The notes under the pieces were generated by a model, which saw only the letters and a program-made list of their open reading frames with translations, had not been told where the DNA came from and made no database searches. Positions 1 through 8,774 of a stretch of DNA of 64,000 nucleotides are shown here, one piece after another. A program made the translations under genes and the position numbers. How positions within the stretch are numbered: position 1 is the first letter of the stretch; every line of letters begins with the position of its first letter. Location of the stretch: assembly GCA_903850915.1 (NCBI GenBank), contig CAINMV010000033.1:1-64000 (forward strand), read 5' to 3'. The stretch is from an uncultured Bacteroidota bacterium (GTDB taxonomy: Bacteria; Bacteroidota; Bacteroidia; UKL13-3).

Positions 1-393
<393 letters not shown>

Positions 394-486
394 CATTTTT
401 TAAACTTATATGGTCTTTCAATTTTTGTCAAATGATCTTTATAAATTAGCTCATTCGAAATTATTTCTTGTGAGCCAACGATCTTC

Positions 487-596
<110 letters not shown>

Positions 597-604
597 TTCT
601 AAAG

Positions 605-640
605 AAACCTCATCATTGTAAAATGGTGAGGTTTTTTTTT
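605..640 (+). terminator. Rho-independent terminator of the rRNA operon
   Basis: A 13-bp stem (605-617 with 622-634, one G-T pair) closes a GTAA tetraloop and runs straight into nine to ten T residues. It lies ~10 nt after 5S and ends the rRNA operon. Confidence 0.92.
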
Positions 641-739
641 GCCATTTTTTTGTTCTTAACTTAATTGGAACAAGGGATCAAGCACAAAAGTTGTGGAGTA
701 AAAAATAAAAGTAGACTTTTGAGGCATTAAAATTTGCCA

Positions 740-1104
740 ATGCACGAATCTTTTCAAACCCTGCTAAAATTAATCTTACCGGAATTTATAGAAACCTATT
801 TTGAGGTAACCGACTGTAAAAAAGAAGGTGAAACCATCCATATTTACTTGAAGGAGCTCAATAAAACACCTGAGGAGTTCAAGTCAAACAAGTTAACATT
901 TAAGGGCTTCTTTGATGAGGTAACGATTCAAGACTTTCCCATTCGTGGCTCTCAAGTATTACTTCATGTTACCCGAAGACGATGGTGGAATGAAGAAATG
1001 GGTAAAGTAGTCATAGGGACTGGGATTTAGTAGCGCAGGGAACGCGAATCACAAAGGATTTTGAGGCTTTTTTAAAAGAATTCAGCCGATACACAAGCTC
1101 ATAG
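740..1104 (+). pseudogene. ISAon1-type transposase N-terminal ORF (orfA), frameshifted
   Basis: The protein starting MHESFQTLLKLILPEF, with the block FFDEVTIQDFPIRG and the basic VTRRRWW segment, matches the N-terminal region protein of ISAon1-family elements. The open frame stops at 1028-1030, but the expected continuation (RDWDLVAQGTRITKDF) is encoded directly in another frame and would end at 1102-1104, giving the usual ~120 residues. This is most simply a 1-nt deletion between about 1001 and 1012. A TTG at 734 extends the frame slightly, but ATG 740 is the better start. Family assignment is from memory of its members. Confidence 0.75.
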
Positions 1105-2068
1105 CATACAAACCATTGCTTCATTCTATGGAGTTAATGGCAAGAAGTTGCAAAGGCAGTATAAAAACAAATTGAGTGAATATAGTGAATGGAGGTACCG
1201 GGAGAGTGCCAGTGATGGTATTGTTTTCCCAGAGAACTTAGGGCCAAATTTATCTATTGATGAAACCTCACTATCTCATGGGGAACTATATACCATACTC
1301 AGCAATAAATCCGCAAAAGGAAAGAAGGGAACTATAGTCGCGATCTTGAAGGGAACCAACTCAGAATAAATTATTCCATTGCTGCAAAAACTACCTGAAA
1401 GGCTTAGAAATAAGGTACTCGAGGTAACGCTGGACTTGGCTGGTAGTATGGGATTAATAGTAAGAAAGTGCTTTCCTTATGCTAAGATGGTAATCGACCG
1501 ATTCCATGTCCAGCAACTAGACACGGAGGCCCTTCAGGAGATACGGATCAAACATCGATGGGATGCAATTGAAGCAGAGAATGATGCAATCGACTTAGCA
1601 AAAAAAGAAAAACAACCATACATACCAAAGATTTTAAGCAATGGAGAAACGCCGAAGCAAATGTTAGCGCGAAGTCGGTATTTACTCTATAAAGCTGAAC
1701 GAAATTGGACCTTTGAACAAGCATCAAGAGCTGCGATATTATTTAATTTATACCCAGATTTAAAGCAAGCTTATGGCCTATCACAAAAACTAACCTGGAT
1801 ATATTCAAACATCACCGATAAAACATATGTATTGACTCGGCTAGCTAAATGGCATGAAGACGTTGAGCAGGCTGGGTTTAAATCATTCAATACAATATCC
1901 AGAACTATTGCCAATCACTATCCACGAATTTTAAATTACTTTGATAACAGAAGTACAAATGCCTCAGCGGAATCTTTCAATGCAAAAATAAAAGCGTTTA
2001 GAGCTCAATATCGGGGTGTCAAGGATGTAAATTTCTTCCTTTTTAGAATCTCTAAATTATTTGCTTAG
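1076..2068 (+). pseudogene. ISAon1-type DDE transposase (orfB), interrupted by a stop
   Basis: The frame running from about 1076 to 2068 encodes a typical ISL3/ISAon1 transposase: the first acidic residue in LSIDETSLS, the second in EVTLDLAGSM, the RFHVQ block, and the last acidic residue in ASAESFNAKIKAF. An in-frame TAA at 1367-1369 splits it into an 81-kb-free upstream part and a downstream part of ~230 residues in the same frame; homology continues across the stop, so it is a nonsense mutation rather than two genes. orfB lies +1 relative to the restored end of orfA, which could be the family's normal arrangement or another lesion. Confidence 0.8.
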
Positions 2069-2194
2069 AAAATCTCCCCCCCCCCCAAGGTTTTACACAT
2101 GATCCTTAATATGACGATATCAGATATATTTGTTGGAATAATAATCTAATGAAAAAGACACTTTCAACTTTTGTCTCATTTTTGCGTTTAATTT

Positions 2195-3361
2195 TTAATT
2201 TAATTTTTTTTCACTCGAGTTCACATCTTTTACCATCTTTAAAACTTCCTCTACAATCATATGAAAGTCTTGGGTATGACCATCTGCCGCGTTAGGTAAA
2301 CGTTGTTGTCCTAAACGTACAATAACCAATTTATAGGCAGGTATTGTTATTATGTATTGACCTAAAATACCCCGTTGGTAAAACACTTTAGTACCTGAAG
2401 CATCATCTAACCAAAAAGAATAACCATACTGTGGTGCAAACTTTTTTGTTGTTGCCATGGACACGAAACTTGAGTCCAATATTTGGGTGCCATTCCAGTT
2501 ACCATAATGTAACATTAGCTTACCAAATCGAGCAAAATCGCGTGCGTTAGAATTAAAGCAACAATATGCTAATTCGCATCCTTCATTGTCAATATGCCAC
2601 AGTGCGTCGTGTTCGGCTTGTAAGGGGCCCCAAAGCCATTCAGTAGCTAAACTGGAAAGGCTTTTACCGGTTACTTCCCTTAGACATAAGCCTAATAGTT
2701 GAGTGGAACCACTTTGATAGTTGAAAGTTTTGCCAGGCTCATTTATAACTGGTAGTGATAACAATAGTGTCTTCACATCTTCTCCATAATATGCCTTGGC
2801 GGTAACATTAAATGGGTTGGTATATTTTTCGTTCCAATCTAAACCAGAACTCATGGTGCTCAAATGCCATAGTTCAAGTTCTGACGCATGCACGCCCTTT
2901 AGTGTAGGGAAAATACCGATCACTTTTTGATCCCACCCTAATAAAATCCCCTTTTGTATTGCTATTTGACAAAGAAGTGTAGTGATGCTCTTCGCCATGG
3001 AAAAGGAATTGGACAAAGAGCTATCTGTGTAACCATTCCAGTATTTCTCCTGTATTACACTGTCGTTCTGAATTACTAAAAAAGCAACACTTTTGGTTTT
3101 CTCAAGTGTATTCGTAAGTTCTAATGAAAGTGCCTTTTGATTGTAATTTTTATGCAAGGGCCAAGTTGAAGTGGCATGACGCGATTTAACGGTATTTGTT
3201 TCAAAAAACTTTGCGTCGTCGATGCTCGCTGATGTTTTTCCATGAAGATAAGAAGCCCATATGCCCTTTATAAGATAGCCATTGCCACTAAATTTCAGAA
3301 AAAGGATTAGTAAAGCAAATACAAGCGAAAATCGAGATGTTATTTTGATCAATGTTTTCAT
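2195..3361 (-). CDS. Serine hydrolase, class C beta-lactamase-like family
   Basis: This 388-residue protein has the penicillin-binding-protein/class C beta-lactamase fold signatures: nucleophile motif SMAK (S121, K124) and the YQS motif (Y215, S217). A hydrophobic N-terminal segment (residues ~12-24) followed by few charges suggests a membrane anchor or uncleaved signal, so the catalytic domain probably faces the periplasm. Members of this CubicO-like family hydrolyse amides or esters, and the substrate cannot be told from sequence; true beta-lactamase activity should not be assumed. It stands alone on the minus strand, divergent from era. Confidence 0.85.
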   Translation of the reverse strand: MKTLIKITSRFSLVFALLILFLKFSGNGYLIKGIWASYLHGKTSASIDDAKFFETNTVKSRHATSTWPLHKNYNQKALSLELTNTLEKTKSVAFLVIQNDSVIQEKYWNGYTDSSLSNSFSMAKSITTLLCQIAIQKGILLGWDQKVIGIFPTLKGVHASELELWHLSTMSSGLDWNEKYTNPFNVTAKAYYGEDVKTLLLSLPVINEPGKTFNYQSGSTQLLGLCLREVTGKSLSSLATEWLWGPLQAEHDALWHIDNEGCELAYCCFNSNARDFARFGKLMLHYGNWNGTQILDSSFVSMATTKKFAPQYGYSFWLDDASGTKVFYQRGILGQYIITIPAYKLVIVRLGQQRLPNAADGHTQDFHMIVEEVLKMVKDVNSSEKKLN

Positions 3362-3524
3362 GAAAGTGGTTTTTAGAATTTAAGTGAGATTCAATTTTGA
3401 AATATATTGTTTTTTTTGTGAATTGAAGCTTCATTAATAGATTGGCCTTGATATTAAAAAACGATATACGTGATTTTTTAAAATAGTTTTTTCATGCAAA
3501 AAAACATCGCGTTAGTTTAACTTG

Positions 3525-3553
3525 TTTGCTCCTTTTTATTTTACTTACCTTTG
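3525..3553 (+). promoter_or_regulatory. Bacteroidota-type promoter of era
   Basis: A -33 TTTG (3525-3528) and a -7 TACCTTTG (3546-3553) are separated by 17 bp, matching the TTTG/TAnnTTTG promoter of this phylum. The era ATG lies only 5 nt after the -7 element, so the transcript would be leaderless or nearly so. Confidence 0.6.
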
Positions 3554-3558
3554 CCTAA

Positions 3559-4434
3559 ATGCATAAATCAGGATTTGTAAGTATAATTGGCGCACCGAAT
3601 GCCGGGAAATCTACCCTCATGAATGCCTTGGTGGGTGAACGTTTGAGTATTATAACACCAAAAGCACAAACGACACGCCATAAAATTATTGGTATTGTGA
3701 ATGGCGAAGACTATCAGATTGTCTTTACGGATACTCCAGGTATTATTGCACCATCCTATACACTACATGATGCCATGATGAAAGCCGTTGATCAAGGTAT
3801 TGATGAAGCGGATTTAGTTCTTTTTGTTGTTACAGTAGAAGATGAAACACCAGATTCTGCCGTAGCGGCTAAATTAAACAAAGTGAAAAGTCCATTGGTG
3901 GTATTGTTAAATAAAATTGATCTAAGCACGCAAGAGGATGTAATGTTGAAATTAAAAGCATGGCAAGAGCAATTCCCCAAAGCACAGCTATTGCCCGTTT
4001 CGGCACTTAATAAGTTTAATTTAGATGGCGTAAAACAAATCATTCTAAGTCATTTGCCTGAATCACCACCATACTTTGATAAAGATCAACTTACCGATAA
4101 ATCACAGCGCTTTTTTGCCGCAGAGATAATAAGAGAAAAGATATTTTTATACTATAAAAAGGAAATCCCATATAGCACTCAAGTGGAAATTTATAGCTTT
4201 AAAGAGGAGGAGAAGCTGATCACAATTGATGCCTATATTTATGTTTTGCGAGAAACGCAAAAGAAAATTGTAATTGGCAATAATGCTGTGGCCATAAAAA
4301 GTGCCGCTACCGCTGCTCGTATTGGCTTAGAGAACTTCTTTCAGAAAAAAGTAATGTTAAAAACGTTGGTTAAAGTAAAAGAAAACTGGCGTGATAGCAG
4401 TAACCATGTTAAAAACTTCGGCTACGATTTATAA
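3559..4434 (+). CDS. era: GTPase Era
   Basis: A 291-residue essential GTPase that binds 16S rRNA and assists 30S subunit maturation. It shows the G1 motif GAPNAGKST (11-19), switch region with PKAQTTRH, G3 DTPG and G4 NKID, followed by the Era-specific C-terminal KH domain with the GxxG-type segment IGNNA around residue 236. Length and motif order are normal for Era. It starts at an ATG right after a strong promoter match, and faces the convergent peptide transporter genes. Confidence 0.97.
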   Translation: MHKSGFVSIIGAPNAGKSTLMNALVGERLSIITPKAQTTRHKIIGIVNGEDYQIVFTDTPGIIAPSYTLHDAMMKAVDQGIDEADLVLFVVTVEDETPDSAVAAKLNKVKSPLVVLLNKIDLSTQEDVMLKLKAWQEQFPKAQLLPVSALNKFNLDGVKQIILSHLPESPPYFDKDQLTDKSQRFFAAEIIREKIFLYYKKEIPYSTQVEIYSFKEEEKLITIDAYIYVLRETQKKIVIGNNAVAIKSAATAARIGLENFFQKKVMLKTLVKVKENWRDSSNHVKNFGYDL

Positions 4435-4540
4435 TAGGTTCTCAATGCGTATTAATCATACCCAAAGATGTTTCGAATATAATACCTCTATTTAGAAAAG
4501 TCGTCTCTTATATTGCTTATTAGCAACTTCAATCAAAATC

Positions 4541-6052
4541 TTATTTCACTTCTTGCATCAACTTTTTCACTAAAGGTGAAATAATGATTAGCACAGCACC
4601 ACAAATCAAAGCATACCAACCTAACTGTTGATATCCACTTGTATATAAATTTAGCTTCTCCATCAACGAGGCTTCTTTATTTGGTGATGCCATTCCGGCT
4701 CCCAAAATCCCAGCTACGTATTGTCCATAGGCACTTGCCAAGAACCAAATGCCCATCATTACTCCCCACATTGGCTTTGGTGATAGTTTGGTCATTAATG
4801 ATAGGCCTATTGGGGATAGGCATAGTTCACCAAATGTAATAACAAAATATGCAAGTGTAAATACGTTCAAAGACGTCATCCCATCCGCATCGGCAAAAAA
4901 CTTGGTGCTATAAAAAACAAAAAAAGCACCAGCAAGGAATAAAAACCCGATGCCGAATTTTATTACTGTATTCGGTTCCAATTTGCGTTTGTTTAATTGC
5001 ACCCAAATTAACCCCACAATCCACGCAAATATTATTACAAATAGTGTGTTTGCTGAATTGTTGATTTCGTTAGGATTTGCGTTGACACCCAATAGTTCAT
5101 GTTTTATATTATATCTGGCAAACAAGCTTAACGAGCCTCCACTTTGTTCGAAAAACGCCCAAAATAAGATAGAAAAAATGCAAAATAACAAGGCAGCAAA
5201 TAACTTCTTTCTTTCGGCTAAAGCATATTCCTTCATTTCATAAATAACATAAACAAAAGCTGCTGGACCAACAATATACATTAGCATGTCTGTATAATCT
5301 GTATTAGAAACTAACAAAAGAATAAAGGGTATAATTAGCAATGAGCCCGCATAAACCATCAGATCCTTCATTTTGATTTTTTCCGACTTAAACCTTTCGC
5401 GCAAAGGAGATAAGCCAAGTGGCCCTAAATGCTTTTTTGCAAAATAGAAAATAGATAATCCAATCATCATAGCAATAGCAGAGGATAAGAATGCATAATT
5501 CCAGCCAAATTGATCTCCAATTCTAAAGCAGATTACACCACCAAGAAGTGCACCCATATTAATTCCCGAATAAAATAAGGAGAATCCTGCATCCCTTCTT
5601 ACGTCACCTTCTTTGTATAATGCACCTACCATCGTTGAAATGTTTGGCTTAAAAAAACCAGTGCCTACAATAGAGAAACTTATGCCAATAAAAAATAATT
5701 TTTCGGGTGCTATAAAAAGAATAAGACTTCCTGTAATCATCAATAATCCTCCCCAAAATATAGACTTTCTGAAGCCTAATATTTTATCGGCAAACAACCC
5801 TCCAATAAAAGCCATGGTATAGATGAAGGCTTGAATGGCGCCATATTTCAAATTTGCACTGGCCTCTTCAAAAAGTAGTCGCTCAACCATAAATACAGTA
5901 AGAAATCCTCGCATGCCATAAAAGCAAAAGCGTTCCCACATTTCCGAAAAAAACAAATACCAAAGTTGCTTTGGATATTTTCCATGGAAGTTTTGAATAC
6001 TTTCGATGGTGTATTCATTTACATTGCTGTCGAGATCTTGTTGTGTTGTCAT
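4541..6052 (-). CDS. POT/PTR2 family peptide MFS transporter (second copy)
   Basis: 503 residues with about 14 hydrophobic segments. The ExxER motif of proton-coupled oligopeptide transporters is visible near the N-terminus (EMWERFCFYG), as is the GFFKPNIS signature of the family. Such proteins import di- and tripeptides with protons across the inner membrane. It begins 6 bp after the stop of the upstream paralogue, so the two are surely co-transcribed. Compared with its neighbour it has a shorter loop in the second half. Substrate specificity cannot be read from sequence. Confidence 0.93.
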   Translation of the reverse strand: MTTQQDLDSNVNEYTIESIQNFHGKYPKQLWYLFFSEMWERFCFYGMRGFLTVFMVERLLFEEASANLKYGAIQAFIYTMAFIGGLFADKILGFRKSIFWGGLLMITGSLILFIAPEKLFFIGISFSIVGTGFFKPNISTMVGALYKEGDVRRDAGFSLFYSGINMGALLGGVICFRIGDQFGWNYAFLSSAIAMMIGLSIFYFAKKHLGPLGLSPLRERFKSEKIKMKDLMVYAGSLLIIPFILLLVSNTDYTDMLMYIVGPAAFVYVIYEMKEYALAERKKLFAALLFCIFSILFWAFFEQSGGSLSLFARYNIKHELLGVNANPNEINNSANTLFVIIFAWIVGLIWVQLNKRKLEPNTVIKFGIGFLFLAGAFFVFYSTKFFADADGMTSLNVFTLAYFVITFGELCLSPIGLSLMTKLSPKPMWGVMMGIWFLASAYGQYVAGILGAGMASPNKEASLMEKLNLYTSGYQQLGWYALICGAVLIIISPLVKKLMQEVK

Positions 6053-6058
6053 AATTGT

Positions 6059-7699
6059 TTAATGGATGTTTTTTTCTCTCATAATGGCATTAGCCCATTT
6101 TACCAGAGAGAACATTATAATAGTTGCTATTAGCAATAACCCAAAATTTAAATAAAAGAAATTAGTTTTGTCTTCATATTTATCCCACATACTTGCAAGC
6201 ACGCCACTTAATTTATTTCCTATTGAGGTAGATAAAAACCATCCACCCATCATAAGGGCTGTAATGCGGGGTGGGCTTAATTTCGACACTAAGCTTAAGC
6301 CCATCGGACTTAAAAACAACTCACCGATGGTGATTACACCGTAACATGCAATAAGCCACCAAACACTAACTTTTTCAGCTCCATTAGATCCTGCCATTAC
6401 TGCAGCAACCATCACCAGTGCCGATAATGCAGATATAAACAAACCTAATGCTATTTTAGTGGCTGTTGTGGGTTCTTTCTTCTTACCACGAAGCCATGTA
6501 AAAAAAGCAACAACAAGTGGCGTCAATAAAATCACCCAACCCGGATTTATAGACTGACTTAAATTAGTTGACCATACATTTATTGATGTTTCTTCCTGTG
6601 GAAGCCTTTCTTTTTGTTCGTTTCTGAAATAAATAGGGTAGCCGGACTCTTTAACCACTTGGCCATTCTCTTTCACTAGCCTAAAAAATGAGTCGTATTT
6701 TTCTACACTGTCTATTTTGAATGTAATTACCTTTGATTGCTTTAATGTACTGAAAACATAACCTGTAGCGCCTTCCACACGTCGATTAGTGTATCGGTCA
6801 GCCCATGTGTTTAGTGCAGATCCGTTTTGTTTGAATACGGCCCAAAATAGAACAACAACAGCAAAAATAGCTAACATCACAGCTATTGGTTTTTTCTCCT
6901 CTACGGATGCTTTGAAATATAGTGTACTATAAAAGTATACTACAGGCAGGCAAGCAAATATAAAGGCATCAGTACTATCGCTTCCAAATATACTACCGGG
7001 AATTATCCAACCTAGAACACCAAAAGTTATAGCGGGTAATAATATCAATGCGGTAATTTTTGTCATTGACATATCTCCTTCTTGAACACCTTTTTTTTGA
7101 ACATAGCCTTCAAAATGTTTTGTTCCGGATAAAAAAACAAGGACCCCGATGAACATGCCGATACCCGCAGCCATAAAAGCCCATTGCCAGCCTAGCATAA
7201 TTTGCAAGGCAGCGCCAAAGAAATTACAAATAAAGGCACCGATGTTTATACCCATATAAAATATGTTGTATCCCTCGTCTTTTCGGTCCTTATATTCGGG
7301 CACGGAATAAATATTACCCAATAAAGTGGAGATATTGGGCTTGAAAAAGCCGTTACCTAATATCACGAAGGTCATTGCCGTATACAACATAGGTAAACTA
7401 TGAATACCCATCATACAATAACCCATCCCCATTAAAATGCCCCCAATAACGATAGATTTTTTATACCCCAAATATCGATCAGCGAGCAACCCTCCAAGGA
7501 ATGGAGTTAAAAAAACCAAGGCGATGAAAGTTCCATATAGATCTGCAGATTCAGCCTCACTCATTGCAAAACCATTTTTAACGTCTTTTAAATAAAGCGT
7601 AAAAATGCCTATCATTAAATAATAGCCAAATCTCTCCCACATTTCGCTAAAAAATAGAAAAGGAAGCGCTTTCGGATGTTTGTTTTTTATTGAATCCAA
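6059..7699 (-). CDS. POT/PTR2 family peptide MFS transporter (first copy)
   Basis: 546 residues, first gene of the tandem pair. It has the ExxER motif (EMWERFGYY), the NGFFKPNIS signature and a full set of hydrophobic segments. About 75 mainly polar residues are inserted after the NTWADRYTNRR segment (roughly residues 285-370), between two membrane segments, an insertion also seen in other POT proteins of this phylum. Proton-driven uptake of small peptides is the expected role; the tandem suggests two related transporters with different specificity or affinity. The start follows directly from the MDSIKNKHPKA segment that leads into the family's conserved N-terminus. Confidence 0.93.
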   Translation of the reverse strand: MDSIKNKHPKALPFLFFSEMWERFGYYLMIGIFTLYLKDVKNGFAMSEAESADLYGTFIALVFLTPFLGGLLADRYLGYKKSIVIGGILMGMGYCMMGIHSLPMLYTAMTFVILGNGFFKPNISTLLGNIYSVPEYKDRKDEGYNIFYMGINIGAFICNFFGAALQIMLGWQWAFMAAGIGMFIGVLVFLSGTKHFEGYVQKKGVQEGDMSMTKITALILLPAITFGVLGWIIPGSIFGSDSTDAFIFACLPVVYFYSTLYFKASVEEKKPIAVMLAIFAVVVLFWAVFKQNGSALNTWADRYTNRRVEGATGYVFSTLKQSKVITFKIDSVEKYDSFFRLVKENGQVVKESGYPIYFRNEQKERLPQEETSINVWSTNLSQSINPGWVILLTPLVVAFFTWLRGKKKEPTTATKIALGLFISALSALVMVAAVMAGSNGAEKVSVWWLIACYGVITIGELFLSPMGLSLVSKLSPPRITALMMGGWFLSTSIGNKLSGVLASMWDKYEDKTNFFYLNFGLLLIATIIMFSLVKWANAIMREKNIH

Positions 7700-7853
7700 T
7701 TTTACAATTAATTTAAAAGCAATTAATAACTAATTTCTGATAAAAAAAAGTATTTAAACACAGTCGAAGCAGATACAATGAATCTGATCTTGTAATAATG
7801 AAGGGTGAGGTTTAAAGCTAAAAATAAATTCGTTTTTTCTGCTGTTGGTTTTG

Positions 7854-8465
7854 CTAAAATGAACGCACTGCACGAACACTAATGGAGGAGATTTTGTTTG
7901 TTTGACTAACGGCGCCTGAATTAAATTCAACACAAAAAGCATCGTCTACGTTTACTTCAGTAGAGCTCCAATATCGAGCGAAAGCAAAATTACCGATGCT
8001 CTTCGATTGTAAGTTGGAATACATTAAACTTAATTCGTCCTTTGATGGAAGATACCAATCACTTTTGCCATTTAGGTTAAGGTCGTTGCAAACCTGAGCA
8101 GCATAAGAGCCAGAGCCATAAGTGGCAACAATTAAGGTGGTGTTCGATTGCCCTTTGCCGATGGCGGCATCGGTTGCATTTGTTGCCATTACAAGGGAAT
8201 TTAGCCAGGTTTTACTGTTGCTTTGATCTGATGGAGCCGCAACAAGTCCATGCAAGCCACTAGCATCAACATAAAAAACGATACCTCCTTCAAAGGTGTC
8301 ACCTATTTTTTTTGAGTAGATGCAAGATCCATCATCCTCGGTGGCGCTAGAATTGTAATTAGTTGCGGATGCATTGGTGCACCCTTTGACTTTTTTCTTG
8401 CAGTTTGTAAGGGCAATAATTGAAACAAAAAGAAGTAACCCGGCGATTATTTTAATTTTATTCAT
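7854..8465 (-). CDS. DUF1566-type lipoprotein with Cys/Asp-rich repeat
   Basis: About 203 residues, starting at MNKIKIIAG (an upstream in-frame ATG at 8516 would place 17 extra residues before a clear signal peptide, so 8465 is preferred). The signal ends at a lipobox-like LTNC; the -1 Asn is unusual but tolerated in this phylum. After it comes one GCTNASATNYN...DDGSC repeat of the kind often found in Bacteroidota surface proteins, then a DUF1566 domain with the hallmarks WYLPSKDEL, YWSSTE and VRAVR. It is probably a surface or periplasmic lipoprotein; the function of DUF1566 is not known. It is transcribed on its own. Confidence 0.8.
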   Translation of the reverse strand: MNKIKIIAGLLLFVSIIALTNCKKKVKGCTNASATNYNSSATEDDGSCIYSKKIGDTFEGGIVFYVDASGLHGLVAAPSDQSNSKTWLNSLVMATNATDAAIGKGQSNTTLIVATYGSGSYAAQVCNDLNLNGKSDWYLPSKDELSLMYSNLQSKSIGNFAFARYWSSTEVNVDDAFCVEFNSGAVSQTNKISSISVRAVRSF

Positions 8466-8774
8466 ATTTGAGATATTTAAAGGTTTCTTAAAAACAAATG
8501 TAGTGATATAATCCAATCCGCGAAACTGTCAATTAATACCTTTAATTAAAAGGCGGATTATTGAACAGACATTCATACATTAATATTTAAAGCTATTATC
8601 AAGACAAATAGTCATATCAGACGAGCTTTCTTATACTGAAATAATTGATTTTTGGACTGACGATGTAATTAATGAGCATAAAAACGTATAAATTGAATGT
8701 CAACTATAGATTGCCAATTAAATAAAACACAAACTTTAGAATATTTCTCTTTCAATGCATTAATTTTACAACCT

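Larger units (their letters stand above)
674..2106 (+). mobile_element. Degenerate ISAon1-type (ISL3-like) insertion sequence
   Basis: Two transposase reading frames are bracketed by imperfect inverted ends: the left end starting GGGATCAAGC at 674 and the reverse complement of the right end, AGGATCATGT, ending at 2106 (about 16 of 25 positions match). Element length of ~1.43 kb fits two-ORF ISAon1 relatives. Both reading frames carry lesions, so it is probably immobile. No convincing 8-bp target duplication was found in the flanks. An 11-C run (2076-2086) lies inside the right end. The element sits just after the rRNA terminator, where insertion harms nothing. Confidence 0.8.

Noticed and set aside
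394-486. tRNA gene between 23S and 5S
   Set aside because: The ~95-nt spacer has no TTCRANNC-type T-arm or clover-leaf pairing.
1069-1077. Slippery T TTA AAA for programmed -1 frameshifting in the IS
   Set aside because: orfB lies +1, not -1, relative to the restored orfA frame, so a -1 slip here would not reach it.
2076-2086. C11 tract as functional signal
   Set aside because: It lies in the IS right end where related elements have C-rich sequence; homopolymer length may also be a sequencing error.
661-2114. Target-site duplication around the IS
   Set aside because: Flanking 8-mers TTAATTGG and TTAATATG share only 6 of 8 bases and are not directly at both ends.
684-2174. Exact 10-bp inverted repeat ACAAAAGTTG / CAACTTTTGT as IS ends
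   Set aside because: It would place the right end 60 bp beyond the better terminal repeat at 2101-2106; the GGATCA-type ends fit the family better.
7754-7942. Small minus-strand frame overlapping the DUF1566 gene
   Set aside because: Overlaps the end of the real gene in another frame, with no start signal and no domain.
8697-8774. Upstream ATG start for polA
   Set aside because: The extra 26 residues have no similarity to PolA; the conserved chain starts at 8775.
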